Origin: JAXLVB01 sp046329195
GTDB lineage: Bacteria; Bacteroidota; Bacteroidia; Cytophagales; Spirosomataceae
Direction of reading: 5' to 3'
Assembly (NCBI GenBank): GCA_046329195.1
Contig: JAXLVB010000001.1
Location: 2,604,001 to 2,668,000, forward strand
Length of the DNA stretch: 64,000 nucleotides
The notes under the pieces were generated by a model. That model ran no database searches and was not told where the DNA came from. It saw nothing but the letters and a program-made list of their open reading frames with translations. Shown one piece after another: positions 1-7,749 of the stretch. A program made the position numbers and the translations under genes. Each line of letters opens with the position of its first letter. Position 1 is the stretch's first letter.

Positions 1-397
1 TTGGTAAAGAACGCTAAAAAATAAAATCCAATGCAAGTTTTTGGTAAAAAAATGATGCTTGCATACGATTTTGAAGGAGTATTACACTTACCCTCCTTGA
101 TTTTGTCATAGAAATCAACGGAAGAAAAGAAAGTAAGGTGCATACCTTATGCCACCGATTTACCTGATAGGGGCACGAAAGCACCAAAACCACCTAAATT
201 TATGCCCATGTAACCACCCAAGGGTTTGATGGAGCAAACTTTGCCAACTAAAAAGCCCCTTAGCTAAGTTGGATATATGAAAATATTTGTGTATTCTTGG
301 AAAGCTATTCGTAATATAGAAGGTAGGCAAAGCGAAAATAAATCGCACTAGATGAACGAGTAGCTATAGCGGAAATGAACGCAAGTTTTTAAAATTT

Positions 398-416
398 AAA
401 CGCAAGGGTTGCGTTT
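398..416 (+). terminator. Short perfect hairpin, possible terminator
   Basis: AAACGCAA (398-405) and TTGCGTTT (409-416) form a perfect 8-bp stem with a 3-nt loop. It is followed by ATTTGG rather than a strong T-tract, so termination is only possible. It could equally be part of a cassette boundary, because it lies just upstream of the PRTase-NADAR unit. Confidence 0.35.
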
Positions 417-521
417 ATTTGGATGTTATTGGCAACCGTAGGACGACCACGCAACAAGCCACAGAGTGACGAAACAGTGCAGGCGACTAAAAGCAATAAC
501 AAAACGACCTAAATAATATTC

Positions 522-529
522 TATCTTTG
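522..529 (+). promoter_or_regulatory. Bacteroidota -7 element upstream of the PRTase-NADAR unit
   Basis: TATCTTTG matches the Bacteroidota -7 consensus TAnnTTTG exactly. It lies 24 bp before the ATG at 554, giving a predicted leader of about 20 nt. I see no clear TTTG-type -33 element at the expected spacing. Confidence 0.5.
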
Positions 530-553
530 TATATGCAAAACCATAGGTAAATT

Positions 554-1606
554 ATGACAATAGAAGAACTTGCAGAGAGCATATATGAAGTTATTAAGGA
601 CTACAGAAATCACGACAATATTTTTATTTCTCAACAATATATACTTGAATGGGCGGAGCAATTTGAAGATGATAGACTGCTTGTTTTGACAGAGCTGAAT
701 AAAATAATTAAAGAAACATACGTTTCAAGGGAGAAGGCAAAAGAATTTGTATTCGAGCATCTTCTTGAGTATTTGAAATTATACAAATACTCAAACATTT
801 CAACATTTTTAATTGATACAGAATTTTTAGACATCCAACAACCACATAAAAGTCAACCCTCAATTTTATACATATTGGAAGAAGTTTTAAATGAAAAATT
901 TCAAGATTCGTATATAAGATACAAGAATTATCCCAAATTAAACTATGTTTATTTTGATGATATTCTTGCTTCGGGCAGCACTATTGGGAGAGATTCAATA
1001 AATTTCTTGAATAGGGTAGATTCATCAGGAAAAAGGTTTGATCAAAAGGTGCAAGACAATGAGATAAAATTTTCAATCAGCGTATTTTGTTTACACACTT
1101 GGGGATTTGAATTTCAGAAATTCAGAATTCAGAAACAATTTAGCGACAAGGTGATGAAAAAAATAAATTGGTTTTGGAATTACGAAATTCAAAATCACGC
1201 AAGGTTCAACAACCAAAAACTTAATATTGCAAAACCTGTAAAGGGAAATAATATAAAGATAAATGGTTATTTGGAAAATTTACCCGCAACTAAACATGAA
1301 GATTACGCATACAGGAAGGCAAGTACCCCAACAACAGAACAGTTTTTCACATCTGCGGGCAACAGAATAAAATTTGAAAATATTTTGACTGAAAAAGGAA
1401 TAGATATAATCAGTATGATACAAGGCGAAGTAAAACCAAATATAAGACCATTGGGATTGATAAACCCACAATATAAAATATTTGGGTTAGGAACTCATTT
1501 TTTTACTTGGCGTAATATTCCCAACAATTCACCTTTGGTATATTGGTGGGAAGTACACGGGCATAATTGGAAACCATTATTTTCTGTCGCAAATAGAGGG
1601 AATTAA
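554..1606 (+). CDS. Phosphoribosyltransferase-like protein, putative conflict-system component
   Basis: A 350-residue protein with a mostly helical N-terminal ~100 residues followed by a PRTase-type core. The PRPP-loop-like signature YVYFDDILASGSTIGRD starts at residue 131, with the acidic pair D135-D136 and the G141-S-T143 loop. Type I phosphoribosyltransferases use this motif to bind PRPP. The rest of the protein resembles no biosynthetic PRTase I know. Proteins of this kind are annotated as PRTase-like or 'PRTase-CE' and are predicted to work in bacterial conflict systems, which I state from memory. The gene is AT-rich and is followed after 21 bp by a NADAR gene on the same strand. The ATG at 554 is placed by the promoter at 522-529. 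The true reaction is unknown; base, nucleotide or ADP-ribose chemistry are all possible. Confidence 0.75.
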   Translation: MTIEELAESIYEVIKDYRNHDNIFISQQYILEWAEQFEDDRLLVLTELNKIIKETYVSREKAKEFVFEHLLEYLKLYKYSNISTFLIDTEFLDIQQPHKSQPSILYILEEVLNEKFQDSYIRYKNYPKLNYVYFDDILASGSTIGRDSINFLNRVDSSGKRFDQKVQDNEIKFSISVFCLHTWGFEFQKFRIQKQFSDKVMKKINWFWNYEIQNHARFNNQKLNIAKPVKGNNIKINGYLENLPATKHEDYAYRKASTPTTEQFFTSAGNRIKFENILTEKGIDIISMIQGEVKPNIRPLGLINPQYKIFGLGTHFFTWRNIPNNSPLVYWWEVHGHNWKPLFSVANRGN

Positions 1607-1627
1607 AAAAAAGTTTAATTTAGCATC

Positions 1628-2245
1628 ATGAAGCCGAGCGTAAGGGAATACCAAATCAAAAATGTCATTACGTTTGCAAAGACAGACGGACATTTTGGAG
1701 CCTTGTCAAATATGGCACCGGGATTTAATTTGTTCATTAACGAAGTTAATATTCAAAGTTCCGAAATATTATATCAAGCATGTAGATTTCCATTGTTTCC
1801 TAATATACAAGAAGAAATAATTAGGACACAAAATCCAATGAACGCTAAAAAAATTAGCCGACAATATATTCAATATAGTCGTCAAGATTGGGACACTGTA
1901 AAGTTTAAAATTATGAAGTGGTGTTTAGAAGTTAAGCTAATTCAAAATTTTGACAAATTCTCAAATATACTTCTTTCCACTGACGACAAAACAATAGTTG
2001 AGTATTCTAAAAAAGATGCTGTTTGGGGTGCAATATTAAAAGACGACAAGAGCACTCTTATTGGAAAAAACGCTTTGGGGCGACTTTTAATGGAATTAAG
2101 AGAAAAAGTCAAATCAGGCGATATAAATAAATCAACAGTTATTCTTCCACCAAATATTCCTGCATTCTTATTGTTCGGAAATATGATTGAAGACGTAAGG
2201 AGTGACGAGTACTTCATACTTGACTTAGACGAAATCTACGCATAA
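1628..2245 (+). CDS. NADAR domain protein (YbiA/DUF1768 family)
   Basis: A 205-residue protein covering one NADAR domain. Visible family features are FGALSNMAPGF near residues 23-33 (equivalent to the F-SNF-P start of YbiA), SSEILYQACRF with E46, RQDWDTVKFKIMKWCLEVKLIQN-type helix in the middle, AVWGA, and GKNALGRLLMELR near the end. NADAR proteins hydrolyse N-glycosidic bonds in nucleotide intermediates, and some members remove ADP-ribose from guanine bases in DNA, acting as antitoxins to DarT1-type toxins. The gene follows the PRTase-like gene by 21 bp and is probably co-transcribed with it. I infer a paired modification/reversal or nucleotide-processing role. The family call is solid and the role is not. 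The left end of an insertion sequence lies 26 bp downstream. Confidence 0.82.
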   Translation: MKPSVREYQIKNVITFAKTDGHFGALSNMAPGFNLFINEVNIQSSEILYQACRFPLFPNIQEEIIRTQNPMNAKKISRQYIQYSRQDWDTVKFKIMKWCLEVKLIQNFDKFSNILLSTDDKTIVEYSKKDAVWGAILKDDKSTLIGKNALGRLLMELREKVKSGDINKSTVILPPNIPAFLLFGNMIEDVRSDEYFILDLDEIYA

Positions 2246-2271
2246 GAACGGCAGTCCATAACAGGCGTAAC

Positions 2272-2284
2272 TGTTGCACAACTA
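2272..2284 (+). repeat. Left terminal inverted repeat of the IS
   Basis: TGTTGCACAACTA, exact reverse complement of 3993-4005. The core GTTGCACAAC is itself nearly palindromic. Confidence 0.8.
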
Positions 2285-2313
2285 GCGAAAAGTGTCATGG
2301 CAGACCTTCATAA

Positions 2314-3942
2314 CTAATTTCTAACAGGGGGGAGCTTTGGTATGGCCAACCTGTGTTGAAAATTTAGAACCCTTCTTGTCGAAGTTATAGAAGCCGTTTT
2401 GCTCCATTTTTGCCCATACAAACAGACTTCTTCCCTAATCGACAGCGCTTGCGCTACGGGCTGAACCTTTTTACGCTCAAAGCGCAAATACTTCTGCAAG
2501 TTGTAGCTCAGCGCTGCCATCAGTACGTGCTTGTTGGCCTGTGACATCCCTCGGGTGTTTACCCGCCTCCTATTCATAAAATTAATCAAGGTGCCCAGCA
2601 CTGGTTCTACCGTCCGTGAACGTATCTTGCTTATCCGATTGGCATACGCTCGATGCTTGCTCAGTTTCTCGTGCATTCGGTCGTAGTAGGGCTTGTCGAT
2701 GCTCTCTTCCAACTTCTTGTACTTGGTGACTCTCCCACAGCACACCTCTCGCAGGGAGCATGATTTACAGATGCTTTCGCTTCTCCGGTACTGACGCTTG
2801 GCGTAGCCTTTGCTATCGGTCTTGATGCCTTTAAATGTTAGTATCGCTTGCCGCCCCCCTGCTGTATGCATTCGTATTGGTCGAGTTCGGAATTATAAAT
2901 AAAGCCTTCTCGTTCTGGCTTGTACTGTCCAAAATTGGGTATATACGCATCTATACCATGCTCTTCACAATATTTCAAGGCTTTCCCTGAGCTATATCCT
3001 GCATCTGCTGCTAGTTGGTCTATTGATATAGACACACTACCAAGATTTTCAATCGTTTGGTCAAGTATTTCTGCCAGATTCTCGCTGTCTTTGCTGCCTG
3101 CTGTACCTGCACAAGCTCCCGTGATGACATGGTGGGCATCATCCACTGCAAGTTGTCCACTATAATTTAGTTGACGGGCTTTACCTGGTTTTACTGAAAT
3201 TTTGGCCTCCGGGTCGGTAGGTGAATAATGCGTGTGGTTGGATAAAAACTTGGGACGTATTAAATGACCATTTTCATCCACTCTTGATGAATCCGTATGG
3301 CCGGGCATGTCTTTATATTCCTCCTTTTTCCAGTCATGGTGTTGTTCTACCAACTTTTTGCGGGTACTCGTAACTTTATACTCAGAACCTTCTTCAAGCT
3401 CATTTATATAAGCACTTGCATCTTCTATAACTTCCTTTTCTACCAAACTATCCATACTCGCATTGGCTTTGATAAAGGCACTATCTACACACTGTCGTTT
3501 GCCTCTCACCATTCCTTTGGCTACGCATTTCTGCAATATCTGCTGAAATAACGCTAAAAACACCTGCTCACCATAAAGTTGACGTGTACGGCTAATCGTA
3601 CTATGCCATGGCAATACTTCATCAATATCATATTTTAAGAACAAGCGTATGGCAAGGCTATCAGAACAGAAGGCTATCAGCTTTCGGTCTGATCGGATCG
3701 CCGAAGCGATTGATGTTGTTGAGATAACCTACAAGTAGTATCTTAAAGAAGACGACAGGGTCGATTGACTCTTGACCTTCTCTTCCATAATATTGGCTCG
3801 TAGCTCCATAGAGATACTCCAAGTCAAGAACCGTGTTGAGCTTGCGATAGTAATTGTTAGTACTGACCAAGTCTTCCAGATTGACTTGATAAAATTCTTT
3901 CGGACTGTAGTTTTTTCTGCCTTGCATACTGCTAAAATACAA
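2314..3942 (-). pseudogene. IS1182-family transposase, interrupted into three frames
   Basis: The transposase reads from 3942 downward in three pieces: 3942-3661 (N-terminal domain, NYSPKEFYQVNLEDLV, then LVGYLNNIN), 3644-2838 (core, with LPWHSTISRTRQLYG, the catalytic CVDSAFIKANAS and LAADAGYSSG aspartates), and 2871-2314 (Cys-rich segment, then the glutamate in RSRTVEPVLGT). The first break is a 16-bp insertion after LNNIN that creates a small hairpin at 3697-3710. Without it the frame would continue as SDRKLIAFCSDSLAIRLF. The second break lies at six C on the plus strand (2854-2859), read G_GGG_GGC on the coding strand, where a -1 shift would join pieces two and three. At least the first lesion should inactivate the enzyme. 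Confidence 0.85.
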
Positions 3943-3992
3943 AATAGACCTCAGATTTTCAATCTTTTTAGTTACTTTTGATGTACTTGAAG

Positions 3993-4005
3993 TAGTTGTG
4001 CAACA
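3993..4005 (-). repeat. Right terminal inverted repeat of the IS
   Basis: TAGTTGTGCAACA on the plus strand, exact reverse complement of 2272-2284. Confidence 0.8.
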
Positions 4006-4018
4006 AGCACATCGGTTT

Positions 4019-4116
4019 TGTACAAGTGGGGCTGATGGAATAAATTCAACATTTGTAATTCTATTCAGCTTTTGTGCTAAATTTTAGCTGACTTATTTCA
4101 AAACCCCACCTGCACA
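4019..4116. repeat. Imperfect inverted repeat upstream of the second cassette
   Basis: TGTACAAGTGGGG (4019-4031) and CCCCACCTGCACA (4104-4116) pair at 11 of 13 positions across a 72-bp spacer. The structure lies between the IS and the 4157 gene and may be part of a cassette recombination site. No fit to the classical attC consensus was found. Confidence 0.35.
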
Positions 4117-4128
4117 AAGCTGTAAACC

Positions 4129-4143
4129 GTTACCTGTAATTTT
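4129..4143 (+). repeat. Left copy of a 15-bp inverted repeat bracketing a gene pair
   Basis: GTTACCTGTAATTTT is matched in inverted orientation at 14 of 15 positions by 4967-4981. The two copies tightly bracket the two genes 4157-4955, as expected for a mobile cassette or for recombination-site remnants. Confidence 0.45.
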
Positions 4144-4156
4144 AAACAACATACAC

Positions 4157-4378
4157 ATGAAAAATATATTCTTACTACTGACAATACTCTCACTTTTATT
4201 TTCTCTTTACTTCCTTTATGAAAGGGCTGATATATTTGTTGAAATTTTTAGAGGAAGACCATTCAATCAAATTCCTTTAAATGAATTAATTAAACCAACA
4301 CTACTAGTAGCTCTAGGATTCTTCTTTCTTTATATCTTTCGTAAACGACCAACAAAAACTCAAAACAATGAAAAATAA
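4157..4378 (+). CDS. Small two-helix membrane protein of unknown function
   Basis: A 73-residue protein with two predicted membrane helices: residues ~3-22, rich in Leu/Ile/Phe and starting right after MKN, and ~46-64 (LIKPTLLVALGFFFLYIF). They are joined by a short charged loop and followed by a basic, hydrophilic tail. I recognise no family. It overlaps the next gene by 11 bp, so the two are probably translationally coupled. Both lie inside an inverted repeat in AT-rich DNA. Confidence 0.6.
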   Translation: MKNIFLLLTILSLLFSLYFLYERADIFVEIFRGRPFNQIPLNELIKPTLLVALGFFFLYIFRKRPTKTQNNEK

Positions 4379-4955
4379 ACTGATACTTTCTGTATTGCTC
4401 GTACTCTCAACTTTGACATATGGTTATGGACAAACAAGTGCAGAATACACATCTGGCATTTCACAATTCCTAAACTGGATTTCTGAGTTAGACAATGTTT
4501 TATTAAATATTACTGACAAAGAAAAACTTAAAACCATAGACCGTGAGTTAGGGTATGCGAGCTATGACATAAACCGAATTGCTTGGCAAAAGGAATATTT
4601 AGCCCTAAGTATTACCAGTATGAAAAACGCTAAAGAGGAAGATAAAATTGACGAATTAAGGCCTATAGTTAATGACCTAATTAATGATGTAGATAAACTA
4701 ATCTCAAGACTTTGGACTATTAAAGGAGAGTTGTCACAAACAGACCAGGCAGCAGTTGACAAGATTATTCAAGATATAACATCTGGTTACCGAAATAAAA
4801 AATTACTGTATTTAAAAGACATAAAGAAATTTCTATATGGTGAGAATGTTCCTTTGGCTAAGGTAAAAGAGGAAGCAAAACAGGCCAATGAGGTAGCTGC
4901 CGTAGCAACGGACAAAATAAATGAAGCAAGAGAAAAAATTAAACTTAAACTCTAA
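4368..4955 (+). CDS. Secreted helical protein of unknown function
   Basis: A 195-residue protein with a signal peptide (MKNKLILSVLLVLSTLTYGYGQ, probably cleaved near residue 22). The mature part is largely alpha-helical and charged, with long heptad-like stretches, and its C-terminal third is Lys/Glu-rich (around LAKVKEEAKQANEVAAVATD). No catalytic motif is visible. It overlaps the upstream membrane-protein gene by 11 bp. The pair could form a periplasmic/inner-membrane complex, but that is inference only. Confidence 0.6.
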   Translation: MKNKLILSVLLVLSTLTYGYGQTSAEYTSGISQFLNWISELDNVLLNITDKEKLKTIDRELGYASYDINRIAWQKEYLALSITSMKNAKEEDKIDELRPIVNDLINDVDKLISRLWTIKGELSQTDQAAVDKIIQDITSGYRNKKLLYLKDIKKFLYGENVPLAKVKEEAKQANEVAAVATDKINEAREKIKLKL

Positions 4956-4966
4956 TGATAACAATA

Positions 4967-4981
4967 AAAACTACAGGTAAC
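4967..4981 (-). repeat. Right copy of the 15-bp inverted repeat
   Basis: AAAACTACAGGTAAC, reverse complement of 4129-4143 with one mismatch. It starts 12 bp after the stop codon at 4955. Confidence 0.45.
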
Positions 4982-5193
4982 AGCACCTACCCAAAAGGCG
5001 GGGTTTCGTGTTCCAAAGACAGTTTTGTGGTAAATCAAACATTAGTTTTTCAAATGAATTTTTGTGGTAGATGTCCCGCCCTTCGGATAGCTGCAAAACG
5101 TTGGTGGCAACTCCGCCGTAGTCAGTGTCCCCACTACACTGCTACCAACTGCCCCCGTTGTGGATAGTATTGGACAGAACACAAAGATAGAAA

Positions 5194-5247
5194 GCCGTCT
5201 GGGCCACCCCGTCTGGGTGACCCTTTCTGGGCGACCCCATCCAGGGT
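5194..5247. repeat. Degenerate 14-bp tandem repeat
   Basis: Three consecutive units (5194-5207, 5208-5221, 5222-5235) share the core TCTGGGnnAC, and the following ATCCAGGGT is the inverse of the core. The tract is next to the LysR stop codon and could fold, perhaps acting as a terminator for the minus-strand gene. Confidence 0.45.
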
Positions 5248-5261
5248 AAAAATAATCCACG

Positions 5262-6188
5262 TTATGAAGTCGCTTCGAGCCAGCCAAATTTTTGCTGAAT
5301 AATAGCCACTTTTTGCTCATTCAGAAAGCGCAAATAGGAGCTCGCCACGGGGGATAAACTCTTTCCTTTTAGCCAAATCAAGTGCCACGTGCTTACAATA
5401 GGCAACCCCTTTACTTGAATTACTTGCAGACTGCCATTGGCCAGTTCGTTTTTGATGCCAATCAGCGGCATTACCGAGTAGCCCAGCCCAGCAATGACGG
5501 CTTGCTTCACGGCTTCGTTAGAGGTAAGTTCCATTTTTTTGCGAATGGGTAACTTCTGCTCGGCTATGAATCGCTCCATCACGTACCGTGTACCAGAGCC
5601 TGCTTCCCGATAAATCAACGGAAGGCGCTCTAGCAGAGAAGTTTCATAGGTTTTTTTTGCAAATTTAGTGGCGGTATTCCCCACTAATACTAGCTTGTTG
5701 GGCATGAGCGCAACCGACTCAATTTGCAGATGCTCAGGTAGCACCGAAACCAACGAAAAATCAACCTCATTGTGCTCGAGACTTTCGATGACTTTGGCCT
5801 TGTTGGTGACGTCCAAGGCCAACTCAATGCCCTCATGTTGGCGTAAAAAATCGGCTAAAAAGTAGGGCATGACGTACTTACCAGTCGAGACTACCGAGAT
5901 TTTGAGCCGCCCCGTTAGTTGGCCTTTGTGAGCCAACGTTTTGTAATTAATAGCGTGTACTTCATCCAAAATTCGCTCGGCTGCTTGCACAATTTCCTTT
6001 CCAAAATCAGTAACGTACAACTTACGCCCAACCACTTCAGTAAGTGGGATTTCAAACTGTTCTTGTAAGTTTTTTAGCTGAATTGATACAGCGGGCTGCG
6101 TTAAATGTAGTTCTTCGGCAGCTTTCGTAATGCTTTGTGTTTGAGCTACTTTAACTAACACTTGCAATTGATGAAGTGTGTAATTCAT
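5262..6188 (-). CDS. LysR-family transcriptional regulator
   Basis: A 308-residue protein of the normal LysR length. The N-terminal winged HTH (residues ~3-60) includes FVK-type core residues, SITKAAEELHLTQPAVSIQLKNL and the wing. Residues ~90-295 form a type 2 periplasmic-binding effector domain with the usual GxGYSVMPLIG element. The C-terminal part is most like the CbbR/CysB-type branch. It is divergent from the isocitrate dehydrogenase gene with a 93-bp AT-rich gap between start codons, so it probably autoregulates and controls icd from that gap. The effector is unknown. Confidence 0.88.
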   Translation of the reverse strand: MNYTLHQLQVLVKVAQTQSITKAAEELHLTQPAVSIQLKNLQEQFEIPLTEVVGRKLYVTDFGKEIVQAAERILDEVHAINYKTLAHKGQLTGRLKISVVSTGKYVMPYFLADFLRQHEGIELALDVTNKAKVIESLEHNEVDFSLVSVLPEHLQIESVALMPNKLVLVGNTATKFAKKTYETSLLERLPLIYREAGSGTRYVMERFIAEQKLPIRKKMELTSNEAVKQAVIAGLGYSVMPLIGIKNELANGSLQVIQVKGLPIVSTWHLIWLKGKSLSPVASSYLRFLNEQKVAIIQQKFGWLEATS

Positions 6189-6246
6189 AAATTATTTTTA
6201 TGATTTTTATTACAAATATAAATAAAAATATATGAAAATGCTGTTT

Positions 6247-6254
6247 CAACTTTG
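6247..6254 (+). promoter_or_regulatory. Near-consensus -7 element before icd
   Basis: CAACTTTG matches TAnnTTTG at all but one of the six fixed positions and lies 28 bp before the chosen ATG at 6282. The very AT-rich tract just upstream (6189-6240) is the likely LysR operator region. Confidence 0.35.
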
Positions 6255-6281
6255 CAGCGTTCATTCAACAAAAACAAACAC

Positions 6282-7718
6282 ATGACACGTATCACCGTTG
6301 CAAAAGGAGATGGCATAGGTCCTGAAATTATGGACGCTACGCTGCATATTATCTTAGCCGCAGGCGCACAAATCGAAATCGAAGAAATTGAGGTAGGCGA
6401 AAAAGTTTATTTGGCAGGCAACACCTCGGGTATCGCCAAAGAATCGTGGGATGTGATTCGTCGCAATAAAGTGTTTTTGAAGGCTCCCATTACCACCCCA
6501 CAAGGTGGTGGTTACAAAAGCCTCAACGTAACTACTCGGAAGTTTTTGGGCTTGTACTCAAACGTACGTCCTTGTATGAGTCTTCATCCCTTTGTTAAAA
6601 CCAAACATCCCGACATGGACATTGTGATTGTTCGGGAAAACGAAGAAGACCTTTATGCAGGCATCGAACACCAGCAAACCGACGAAGTAGTGCAGTGCTT
6701 GAAGCTCATCAGCCGTCCGGGTTGCGAAAAAATCGTGCGTTATGCCTTTGAATACGCCAAGCAATATGGCCGCAAGAAAGTGACTTGTTTTACTAAGGAT
6801 AACATCATGAAACAAACCGACGGGTTGTTTCACCAAGTCTTTGATGAGATTGCGAAGGAGTATCCTGAAATCGAAAATGAACATTGGATTATAGACATCG
6901 GTGCTGCTAAAATGGCCGATACACCCGAGGCATTTGACGTGATTGTGATGCCTAACCTCTATGGCGATGTGCTGTCGGATGTGGCAGCGCAAATTGCTGG
7001 CTCGGTTGGGTTGGCAGGTTCGGCCAATATTGGCGAAGAGTGTGCCATGTTCGAGGCTATTCATGGTTCAGCACCTCGTCGGGCAGGTCAAAACATGGCT
7101 AATCCATCGGGGTTATTGCAAGGGGCTATTATGATGCTCAACCACTTAGGCCAAACCGAAGTGGCCGAAAAAGTACAAAATGCGTGGTTAAAAACCATTG
7201 AGGATGGAATCCACACCTACGATATTTTTAAAGAAGGAGTGAGTAAGCAAAAAGTGGGTACTAAGGAGTTTGCCGAAGCTGTTATCAGCAATTTGGGTCA
7301 AAAGCCTGCTACGCTCAAGTCGGTAACGTATGCCAAAGGTTCTGCGCTCAACTTACCCAAATACCAACGTAAAGCTCCTGCGACCAAAGAGCTAGTGGGA
7401 GTGGATTTGTTTGTTCATTGGAATGGCACCGACCCTAACGAACTGGCCGCCAAGGTGCAACTATTAGACAGCTCAACAGCCCAGCTTACGATGATTACCA
7501 ACCGAGGAATCAAGGTATGGCCCGAAGGGTTTGAAGAGACGTTCTGTACCGACCACTGGCGATGCCGCTTTAAGCCGTCTGAAGGAGAGCATATCAGCAA
7601 GAACGACGTCGTGACACTCCTTCAAAAAGCGATTGATTTGGAGATTGACACCATCAAGACCGAAAACTTATATGCTTTTAACGGAAAACCCGCCTTCTCG
7701 CTTGGTCAAGGTCAGTAA
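6282..7718 (+). CDS. icd: NADP-type isocitrate dehydrogenase, long C-terminal form
   Basis: A 478-residue enzyme converting isocitrate to 2-oxoglutarate with CO2 release. The start is put at the ATG at 6282, because MTRITVAKGDGIGPEIM is the family N-terminus; an upstream in-frame TTG at 6252 would add ten unlikely residues. Visible motifs are GDGIGPE, the substrate region SLNVTTRKFLGLYSNVRP, ENEEDLYAGIEH, the catalytic-lysine segment KDNIMKQTDG, and the metal-binding segment with NLYGDVLSDVAAQIAGSVGLAGSANIG. After about residue 335 comes a ~140-residue extension absent from the E. coli enzyme but present in the Thermus-type enzyme. The LysR gene upstream is the probable regulator. Confidence 0.93.
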   Translation: MTRITVAKGDGIGPEIMDATLHIILAAGAQIEIEEIEVGEKVYLAGNTSGIAKESWDVIRRNKVFLKAPITTPQGGGYKSLNVTTRKFLGLYSNVRPCMSLHPFVKTKHPDMDIVIVRENEEDLYAGIEHQQTDEVVQCLKLISRPGCEKIVRYAFEYAKQYGRKKVTCFTKDNIMKQTDGLFHQVFDEIAKEYPEIENEHWIIDIGAAKMADTPEAFDVIVMPNLYGDVLSDVAAQIAGSVGLAGSANIGEECAMFEAIHGSAPRRAGQNMANPSGLLQGAIMMLNHLGQTEVAEKVQNAWLKTIEDGIHTYDIFKEGVSKQKVGTKEFAEAVISNLGQKPATLKSVTYAKGSALNLPKYQRKAPATKELVGVDLFVHWNGTDPNELAAKVQLLDSSTAQLTMITNRGIKVWPEGFEETFCTDHWRCRFKPSEGEHISKNDVVTLLQKAIDLEIDTIKTENLYAFNGKPAFSLGQGQ

Positions 7719-7749
7719 GAATCGTAAACCATTAAATCAATTCGGAACC

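Larger units (their letters stand above)
1..553. other. AT-rich gene-free left end of the window
   Basis: No convincing protein is encoded here. A short reading frame on the minus strand (160-348) lacks any recognisable domain and is probably chance. The stretch holds a perfect short hairpin at 398-416, a 7-bp inverted repeat (GTTATTG at 425-431, CAATAAC at 494-500) just upstream of the first gene, and a promoter element at 522-529. The base composition matches the accessory genes that follow rather than the metabolic genes beyond 5.2 kb. Confidence 0.6.
2272..4005 (-). mobile_element. IS1182-type insertion sequence with degraded transposase
   Basis: A 1734-bp element bounded by perfect 13-bp terminal inverted repeats, TGTTGCACAACTA at 2272-2284 and its complement at 3993-4005. 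It contains one transposase coding region on the minus strand, split into three reading frames. I could not identify an obvious target-site duplication: the flanking bases are CGTAAC on the left and AGCAC on the right. The element sits directly downstream of the NADAR gene, between two cassette-like gene pairs. Confidence 0.85.
4956..5261. other. Non-coding stretch with cassette remnants and a short tandem repeat
   Basis: No supported gene. It contains the right copy of the inverted repeat (4967-4981), a GC-rich segment with several CGTTGGTGGCAAC-type short inverted motifs around 5098-5115, and three degenerate ~14-bp units built on GTCTGGG(C/T)GAC at 5194-5235 followed by a partial inverse (ATCCAGGGT). 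It marks the transition from AT-rich accessory DNA to the metabolic region. Confidence 0.5.

Noticed and set aside
160..348. 62-residue reading frame on the minus strand
   Set aside because: No domain, unusual composition (many W, H and R) and no promoter; probably chance in a gene-free region.
425..500. Integron-like attC site before the PRTase gene
   Set aside because: The 7-bp inverted arms GTTATTG/CAATAAC have the opposite polarity to the attC R'/R'' consensus and no integrase gene is present.
4955..5320. Two short reading frames (4955-5167 plus, 5042-5320 minus)
   Set aside because: Both overlap inverted and tandem repeats, lack family features, and the minus frame overlaps the LysR gene end.
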